64,000 bases of DNA from Granulicella sapmiensis. GTDB taxonomy: Bacteria; Acidobacteriota; Terriglobia; Terriglobales; Acidobacteriaceae. Made by a program: the position numbers and the translations under genes. Under the pieces are notes generated by a model. The model ran no database searches. It worked only from the letters and a program-made list of their open reading frames with translations, and had not been told where the DNA came from. This document shows, piece after piece, positions 58,469-64,000 of the stretch. Position 1 is the first letter of the stretch, and each line of letters opens with the position of its first letter. The stretch covers positions 248,001 through 312,000 of the forward strand of contig JAMFSR010000021.1 of NCBI GenBank assembly GCA_026225395.1, written 5' to 3'.

Positions 58469-59725
58469 ATGAATTTGCGCGAAGCCATCACGCAGTCCCT
58501 CCAGTCGCTCAACCGCAACCGTACGCGTTCGGGCCTCACCATGCTCGGCATCGTCTGGGGACTGGTCACTGTCGTACTGCTGCTCAGCTACGGCCGCAGC
58601 GTGGGCGAAGAGGTCTTCCGCGGCTTCTCCGGCATCGGCAGCAACATCATCATGGCTTACGGAGGACAAACCTCCATGCAGGCCGGAGGCCAACGCTCCG
58701 GACAAAAGATAAAGCTGGTGGACGGCGACGCCGAAGCCGTCCGCGATTCCCTCCCATTCCTCACGGCTGTCTCCCGCGAGTCCGACGACACCTTCAGCAT
58801 CAAGTACGGCCCCAAGGTCGTCGCCATCCAGTCCAAGGCCATCGACCTTTCCTATGGACGCATGCGGAACCTCAACGTCGAACAGGGCCGTTATTTCGAG
58901 CCTGCCGACTTCGCCGAACATCGCCAGGTCATTATCTTCGGCCCCCACGCCGCGCAAAAGCTCTTCAACGGCTACCCGCCCGTGGGCGAAGTTGTACAGG
59001 TCGAAGGCCAGCCCTTCACCGTCATCGGCGTCCTCCGCAATAAAATCCAGGACTCCTCCAACAACGGTCCGGACAACGAAAACGTCTTCGTCCCCTTTGA
59101 CGTGATGCGCACGCTCCGCCAACAGCGCGACCCAGGATCGATCGTCTTCCAGCCTTCAACGCCGTCCATGCACCTGCAGGCCATCCAGGCCGTCCGCACG
59201 GTGCTCGCGCAGCGCCATCACTTTGACCCACGCGATGAAAAAGCCCTGAACACCTGGGACACCATCGAAGGCGCCAAGGACATGATGGCCTTCTCGCTCG
59301 CCCTGCAGGTCCTGCTCGGCATCATCGGCGCTATGACGCTCGCTGTCGGTGGCGTAGGCGTCATGAACATCATGCTGGTCTCGGTTACCGAACGCACCCG
59401 CGAAATCGGCGTCATGAAAGCCCTCGGCGCTCGCCGCCGCGACATCCTCGGTCAGTTCCTTCTCGAAAGCTTCGTCTTGACGTTTCTCGCCGGTATCGCC
59501 GGCATGATTATCGCCATCATCGCGACGCACCTCGTCCCACCGATGCCGCTCTACTCCGATATCTACAAAACCGCCAACCACGAAGGCGACATCATCCTTC
59601 GCGCCTCCGGCAGCACGATGATCTCGTCGTTCCTCATCCTCGCGCTGGTAGGCATCGTAGCGGGCTTCCTGCCCGCGCTGCGCGCCGCCCGCATGAACCC
59701 CGTAGAAGCCCTCCGCCACGAGTAA
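58469..59725 (+). CDS. MacB/FtsX-family ABC transporter permease 2
   Basis: 418 residues, same plan as its upstream neighbour, with shared text RSGLTMLGIVWGLVTVVLLLSYG, GPDNENVFVPF, AQRHHFDPRDEKALNTWDTIEGAK and LAVGGVGVMNIMLVSVTERTREIGVMKALGARRRDILGQFLLESFVL. The two probably form a heterodimer. The missing ATPase and membrane-fusion protein must be encoded elsewhere. Ends four bases before the convergent PIN-domain gene. Confidence 0.9.
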   Translation: MNLREAITQSLQSLNRNRTRSGLTMLGIVWGLVTVVLLLSYGRSVGEEVFRGFSGIGSNIIMAYGGQTSMQAGGQRSGQKIKLVDGDAEAVRDSLPFLTAVSRESDDTFSIKYGPKVVAIQSKAIDLSYGRMRNLNVEQGRYFEPADFAEHRQVIIFGPHAAQKLFNGYPPVGEVVQVEGQPFTVIGVLRNKIQDSSNNGPDNENVFVPFDVMRTLRQQRDPGSIVFQPSTPSMHLQAIQAVRTVLAQRHHFDPRDEKALNTWDTIEGAKDMMAFSLALQVLLGIIGAMTLAVGGVGVMNIMLVSVTERTREIGVMKALGARRRDILGQFLLESFVLTFLAGIAGMIIAIIATHLVPPMPLYSDIYKTANHEGDIILRASGSTMISSFLILALVGIVAGFLPALRAARMNPVEALRHE

Positions 59726-59729
59726 GACG

Positions 59730-60173
59730 TTAGATATCTGCCGGATGAAGAACTGTGATTTCCCTGTACCGAGTGAAATCGTTGCGGTCGAAAGTAAGAA
59801 TCTCTTCCACTCCGTTTGCAATCATCAATGCCGCAAGCCGTGCATCGTGGACTTGCACCCCGCGCACACGGTAGCGAACAAGTAAATCCTTCAGAATTTG
59901 TCCCATTCTTTCCAGTTCAGGCAGGAACTCAAACTGGCTTTCGATCATTTCAAGCCGGAGATTCGCTTGCTCAATCGACAGCCCCAATCCACCAGGCAAA
60001 TCTCTAGTACATACGTTCCAAAACTCAGCTAAGTTCTGAGACGTATAGACAAAAACCACACCTTGGCTTCCCAGTAACTCAATCGAGCGATCCGCATCCC
60101 TGCGTTCCAGACTGATCGGGTTCGTTAGGTGGATCAGAACGTTAGAATCCACCAACACTCGTCGCTCACCCAT
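59730..60173 (-). CDS. PIN-domain ribonuclease toxin, VapC-like
   Basis: 147 residues with the acidic PIN residues in place: VLVDSNVLIHL, SQNLAEFWNV, VHDARLAALMIANG and ILTFDRNDFTRY. VapC toxins cut tRNA or rRNA. The start overlaps the stop of the antitoxin gene (TAATG), the usual VapBC layout. Confidence 0.9.
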   Translation of the reverse strand: MGERRVLVDSNVLIHLTNPISLERRDADRSIELLGSQGVVFVYTSQNLAEFWNVCTRDLPGGLGLSIEQANLRLEMIESQFEFLPELERMGQILKDLLVRYRVRGVQVHDARLAALMIANGVEEILTFDRNDFTRYREITVLHPADI

Positions 60174-60430
60174 TAGGGATGATCACCATAGATAAACTCT
60201 CGCGTAATCTCCTGCGTCTTCATCAACGGATCGACGGGCCCGTGATAAGCCATCGCATCGAGAAACTCCCGGGTTGTCAGCTGGCGTTGACGACTCGCCA
60301 CTCGAATTCTCGATTGCGCCTTTTCTAACAGCGCTTCACGAACATACTCGTCGACCGAGATGCCACGTTCAGCTGCTGCAACGGTCACTTGAGACTCAAG
60401 AGCAGGATCATTTTCCAGTTTAATCGTCAT
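60173..60430 (-). CDS. Antitoxin of a VapBC-type pair
   Basis: 85 residues, starting with a short ribbon-helix-helix-like part (MTIKLENDPALESQVTVAAAERGISVDEYVREALLEKA) followed by a toxin-binding tail. ATG 60430 has GAGG seven bases upstream; GTG 60436 is an alternative. Likely represses its own operon and blocks the PIN toxin. Confidence 0.85.
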   Translation of the reverse strand: MTIKLENDPALESQVTVAAAERGISVDEYVREALLEKAQSRIRVASRQRQLTTREFLDAMAYHGPVDPLMKTQEITREFIYGDHP

Positions 60431-60460
60431 CGCCACACCTCAATCACAGTCTAACCCCGC

Positions 60461-62794
60461 TCACTTCCCCCCGTAAATCGCCCGATACATCTCCCTATTC
60501 CGCATAATGCTCTGCACATACTCCCGCGTCTCCGTAAACGGAATCGACTCCACCCACTCCGGCACATCCTTGTAGTCGTTCGTCGCCATCCACTGATGGA
60601 CCGGCACGCCACCCGCGTTATACGCAGCCAGCGCATACTCCACCGTCCCACCGTAATGGTCAATCGTCTCTTTCAAGTCCGCCGTCCCAAGCTCAACATT
60701 TATCGTTGGGTTCAGCAGATCGTTGGTGGAAAAATGCTTCTCGCCATGCTTCTTCGCGTACATCTTTCCCGTCGAAGGCAACAGCTGCATCAACCCCCAG
60801 GCGTTCTTATTACTCGCCGCATTCGGATTAAACTCCGATTCCTGCCGGATCAACGACGCCGTCAAGTAAGGATCAAGTCCGTTCGCTTCCGAGTCGCTCT
60901 TGATCTGCGCCCAGTACGGCAACGGAAACTCGAGATGCCAATACACTTGCGGCACATCCTGCATCGGCAGTGAGAAGAACGGCAGCCCACTATGTTTCAT
61001 CGCCTGCAGCGCCCGCGTGTCCTCGCCAAAGCTCTCATAGATCTCCGCCTCAGCCAGTACACCCCACGAGGCCGAAGTCGAGCTCAACTGGATCTCCGGC
61101 CGTATGTACTCGTTCAGTCCGGCATTCGCCAGCAATCGCGCTTTGATTAAATGCGGATCATTCTCCGGCAGCGCATCGGTTAGATGCGGATCGTTCACAT
61201 CCCGCACTGAAGCCAGCGCCGGTGCCGCATCCACCGCCGCCTGGTTACCCAGCACTGTAAGCCTTCCCCGAGCCAGAATCGCATAGTAGCTGTTCACATA
61301 GGCTACGTTCAGTGCCTTGTAGTAATTCACCGCCTGCCCAAGGTTGTGTTCCACGTCCTCATACAAACGACCGCGCCAGTACAGCGCTCCAGGAATCTCT
61401 ACACCCGCGGGGTAGTTCATGATCTGCTCATCCATCAACTTCGCAGCTTCCGGATAACGCCGCGTCCGGTAGTTCAGCCACGCCGCATGCCAGTGCGCAC
61501 TCGGCGCATACACGCTGTGCGGAAAGCTCTCCACCAACTGCGTGTACTGCTCGATCGCATGTCCCTGGTCGCGCTTCACCAGATACATGTTGCCGCCCGA
61601 GTACAACGCTTCCTCCAGCCATCGGCTATGCGGATACTTCTCCAGCATCTCCTGCACCAGGTCATCATGCACATCCGGCTTGCCTTCGTTCCGCGCCAGC
61701 TCCGACTCCAGATACATCTTCAGCGCCGCACTGTCATCACCCGTCACCGGCAGATGCTCCACATCGCCGCGACTCAGCTTCTTCAGCTTCAAATCGCATA
61801 CCGCCGCATAGATCTCCAACGCATCTCGATCCGCCGGCATCAGCTCGGCTTCATCCTTCTGCAGCGCACGATACTCCCCCTGCGCAATCTCATAGTGCTT
61901 CGCATTGAACATCGCATCCGCATGCTGCTTGCGCTCGCCCACCGTCAACGGCACATTCATCGTCGCCAGCTGTTTCTTCGCTCCATCGGCCTCACTGCTC
62001 AGCGGATCACCCACATAAATCCCGCGGTACAGCGTCGCCGCCGCCTGCACATTCCCACTAGCCTGGTATGCCTTGCCCAACGTAAACCGGAAGTCCGTAT
62101 GCCCACCCGCCAGCCCCGATTGCAGCGGCTGCAACAACCTCACCGCACTTCCCGAATCTCCCGCAGCCAGATAAGCATTCGCCAGCAGGATCGGCGCCGT
62201 CGGCGCAAACAGGCTTCCAGGATGCCGATCCGCAAAGCGATCCAGCAATCCATAAGCATCCGTCGCGCGACCACCCTGCACCGCCGCCTGCGCTCCTAAG
62301 TAGTCCGCATAGTCCGCCAACGACTGCCCATGCTGGCTCGCCTGCCGGAACACACTCTCAGCCTCACCAAACCGCCGGTCCAGCGCATACGCATGTCCCA
62401 GCGCCAACTCCGCCGCCGCGGCAGCCTCACCCGGATGCGACGCCGCATAAGCCAGCACGCCGTTATAAGCCGCCGCACTCCGCGTCGCGATCAACTGCTG
62501 CGCCATCGGCCGCAGCTGCGACGAAGCCGTAAACGCCAGCGTCAGCCGCCGGCTCTCCGGCGTCTCCTTCAGAACCAACCGCACCGGCGCACCACGCCGC
62601 CCGGCAGCCGCCTTCCCTTTCGCCGTCCCACGCGAGGAAACGGTATGCCCCGCAGCATGGCCCGCAACCGAATGCGCCGGCTTTTTCGCCGCAACGGCAC
62701 CCGCGGTCTTCTTCTTATGACTCACCGGCGCCGTCTGCGCAAACGCCTGCGCCGCCAGTAACCCCACCCCGACAATCCTGATACCCCAGCCCAT
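60461..62794 (-). CDS. Lytic murein transglycosylase with TPR superhelix (Slt-like)
   Basis: 777 residues. A signal peptide (MGWGIRIVGVGLLAAQAFAQ), a basic Ala/Lys/His-rich linker (about 25-70), many TPR-like repeats forming the U-domain (about 90-590), then the SLT catalytic domain with the catalytic Glu in LTASLIRQESEFNPNAAS, GLMQLLPSTG, NVELGTADLKETIDHYGG and ALAAYNAGGVPVHQW. It cleaves peptidoglycan to 1,6-anhydro products in the periplasm. Longer than E. coli Slt70 (about 620 mature) owing to the linker. Confidence 0.92.
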   Translation of the reverse strand: MGWGIRIVGVGLLAAQAFAQTAPVSHKKKTAGAVAAKKPAHSVAGHAAGHTVSSRGTAKGKAAAGRRGAPVRLVLKETPESRRLTLAFTASSQLRPMAQQLIATRSAAAYNGVLAYAASHPGEAAAAAELALGHAYALDRRFGEAESVFRQASQHGQSLADYADYLGAQAAVQGGRATDAYGLLDRFADRHPGSLFAPTAPILLANAYLAAGDSGSAVRLLQPLQSGLAGGHTDFRFTLGKAYQASGNVQAAATLYRGIYVGDPLSSEADGAKKQLATMNVPLTVGERKQHADAMFNAKHYEIAQGEYRALQKDEAELMPADRDALEIYAAVCDLKLKKLSRGDVEHLPVTGDDSAALKMYLESELARNEGKPDVHDDLVQEMLEKYPHSRWLEEALYSGGNMYLVKRDQGHAIEQYTQLVESFPHSVYAPSAHWHAAWLNYRTRRYPEAAKLMDEQIMNYPAGVEIPGALYWRGRLYEDVEHNLGQAVNYYKALNVAYVNSYYAILARGRLTVLGNQAAVDAAPALASVRDVNDPHLTDALPENDPHLIKARLLANAGLNEYIRPEIQLSSTSASWGVLAEAEIYESFGEDTRALQAMKHSGLPFFSLPMQDVPQVYWHLEFPLPYWAQIKSDSEANGLDPYLTASLIRQESEFNPNAASNKNAWGLMQLLPSTGKMYAKKHGEKHFSTNDLLNPTINVELGTADLKETIDHYGGTVEYALAAYNAGGVPVHQWMATNDYKDVPEWVESIPFTETREYVQSIMRNREMYRAIYGGK

Positions 62795-63171
62795 GCTTCT
62801 CGCCTACCTTCTCATCTCTGACTCTAAGACGCATTCCCGCGTCGCACCTGTGGAACCCCTCACCAGCGCGAACCACCACAGGTAACTCCAACCCTCAAAC
62901 CTCATCCCCCGCTTTTTTCCTCAAACCTCTACAGACACCTCTTGACACACCCCTTAGAATGGAAACAGCAGACAAAACATCCTCGCCCGGCCATCAGCCG
63001 GGCTTCGCATTTAACGCACTTTCCAACCATCCTCCCATTTCCTCAAGTCCAGCCCTAAGTCCTTATCCCTGCGAACTTTGAGCCAAAAAGACCCAGGGGG
63101 AGGGTGCCAAACCCAAAACCAGCCTCACTACCCTGAGCCATCCGCTCTTGTACACTTAGGATCAGCAAGTT
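62795..63171. other. Divergent promoter region of the transglycosylase and sigma-factor genes
   Basis: 377 bases without a gene. It contains a TTGACA at 62942 and a hairpin GCCCGGC-CATCA-GCCGGGC at 62985-63003 followed by a weak T-rich tail, which could be an attenuator or the end of a short RNA. Several C-rich tracts. An open minus frame (63055-63609) over the sigma factor gene is a shadow. Confidence 0.45.
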
Positions 63172-63846
63172 ATGGCAAGCCTTACTCCATCGACGGAACC
63201 GAAACTCACCGATCTGGTCCCGGATCTCCCGCCCGACGTACTCGCCGAGCCACCTCACCCCGACGTCGAGCTCGTCGCCCGCGCCAAGGCCGGGGACACC
63301 GCCGCCTTCGAGCAGCTCATCCGCCAGTACGAGCGCCAGATCTTCCGCACCGCCCAGCACATCACCCAAAACCGCGAAGACGCCGAAGACATCACCCAGG
63401 ACGTCTTCTTCAAAGCCTTCCAGAAACTCGATCAATTCCAGGGAAACTCCAAGTTTTCCACATGGCTGGTTCGGATCGCGGTCAATGAGAGCCTCATGCG
63501 GCTGCGCAAGCGCAAAACCTCGAAAACCGTTTCCATGGACCAGGACGTCCAAACCGACGAGGGCTCTATCCCCCGTGATTTCGCCGAATGGCGCCCAAAT
63601 CCGGAGCAAAATTACAATCAGGCAGAGCTCGCGGAGATTCTCCGCAAAACAATCGCGGGTTTACCCCCAGGATTCCGAACCGTTTTCACACTTCGTGACA
63701 TCGAAAACTTGTCGACGGAAGAAACGGCAGAAGCGCTCGGGCTGAGCGTTCCCGCTGTCAAATCCAGACTGTTGCGCGCGCGCCTGCAACTTCGCGAGCG
63801 TCTCAGTCGCTACTTCGGCAAAGGCAAGGAACCAGTAAAGGCTTAG
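63172..63846 (+). CDS. ECF RNA polymerase sigma factor (RpoE-like)
   Basis: 224 residues. Region 2: FEQLIRQYERQIFRTAQHITQNREDAEDITQDVFFKAFQKLDQFQGNSKFSTWLVRIAVNESLMRLRKRK. Region 4: LPPGFRTVFTLRDIENLSTEETAEALGLSVPAVKSRLLRARLQLRERL. An N-terminal extension of about 30 residues and a linker between domains are slightly long. Followed by an anti-sigma factor gene, so activity is probably released by a stress signal. Confidence 0.93.
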   Translation: MASLTPSTEPKLTDLVPDLPPDVLAEPPHPDVELVARAKAGDTAAFEQLIRQYERQIFRTAQHITQNREDAEDITQDVFFKAFQKLDQFQGNSKFSTWLVRIAVNESLMRLRKRKTSKTVSMDQDVQTDEGSIPRDFAEWRPNPEQNYNQAELAEILRKTIAGLPPGFRTVFTLRDIENLSTEETAEALGLSVPAVKSRLLRARLQLRERLSRYFGKGKEPVKA

Positions 63847-63937
63847 CAGGAACGTAATCGTCCTTTTCGTGGCGAGAACGACATTGACGATTAATACGGG
63901 TCACAAGTACTGTGACATGCGTGAGTGAGGGCTCCAA

Positions 63938-64000
63938 GTGAACTGCACAGATTTTCTGGCGAAACTAACCGATTACTTCGATGGCGAGATCGAGCCCGAG
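63938..64000 (+). CDS. Probable anti-sigma factor, N-terminal fragment
   Basis: Reads MNCTDFLAKLTDYFDGEIEPE from GTG 63938 with GAGGG upstream and runs off the window. The C..(L)xxYxDGE(L/I) opening is that of zinc-finger anti-sigma factors (the HxxxCxxC zinc motif would follow). Position directly after an ECF sigma gene supports the call. Confidence 0.7.
   Translation, partial: MNCTDFLAKLTDYFDGEIEPE

Overview
This looks like chromosomal DNA of an acidobacterium, probably family Acidobacteriaceae (Terriglobus/Granulicella/Edaphobacter-like). That placement is an inference: GC is high, intergenic spaces carry GCAAAGTTCGCAAAGG-type and GGGGCTGAAGCCCC-type repeats, and the gene set (UPF0182 protein, ModABC, MurB, GHMP homoserine kinase, Slt-type transglycosylase, tandem MacB-like permeases) fits. 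No taxonomic marker such as rRNA is present.

Layout. (1) 1-9095 is the right end of a prophage or phage-derived island. A tape-measure gene runs off the left edge; a minus-strand block of small unknown genes follows; then come a zinc-ribbon protein, an HTH protein, an excisionase-like protein and a tyrosine integrase that abuts the 3' end of tRNA-Asn. The island carries four copies of a palindrome with core TGCAYAGTRTGCA and a 134-bp two-block inverted repeat. (2) 9.3-17.2 kb: an AhpD-like protein, a secreted CAP protein, a GDP-mannose 3,5-epimerase-like protein with a WecG/TagA glycosyltransferase, DppB and DppC permease genes that face each other, a YfcE-type phosphoesterase and a CorC/HlyC-type membrane protein. 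(3) 17.3-27.4 kb: trxA, thrB, thrC, modABC, murB, a bacilliredoxin, a degenerate NtrC-like regulator, proC, and a ctaA gene interrupted in frame by repeat DNA. (4) 27.5-36.5 kb: a reductive pyrimidine (or hydantoin) degradation operon with PreT, PreA, dihydropyrimidinase, N-carbamoyl amino acid hydrolase, an NCS1 permease and a class III aminotransferase. (5) 36.5-43 kb: tRNA-Glu, a surface-glycan operon (GT2, GT87-like, RmlC-like) and a large UPF0182 membrane protein.

(6) 43-57 kb is the most interesting part. A GntR-controlled block encodes a Tat-exported GH2 glycosidase, SlcC-like and ComC-like dehydrogenases, SuyB- and SuyA-like lyase subunits, an aldehyde dehydrogenase, an L-fucose/L-arabinose isomerase-like protein, a PPi-type phosphofructokinase homologue, a metal-ligand-deficient M24 (creatinase-like) protein and a divergent MFS sugar porter. 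SlcC-ComC-SuyAB is the known set for (S)-sulfolactate to (R)-sulfolactate to pyruvate plus sulfite. Together with an aldehyde dehydrogenase, sugar isomerase and sugar kinase it suggests a sulfoglycolysis-like (sulfoquinovose or related sulfosugar) pathway with an unfamiliar enzyme set. A similar motif in front of the GntR gene and in front of the transporter supports one regulon.

(7) 57-64 kb: two tandem MacB/FtsX permeases, a VapBC-type toxin-antitoxin pair, a TPR-rich lytic transglycosylase, and an ECF sigma factor followed by the start of its probable anti-sigma factor.
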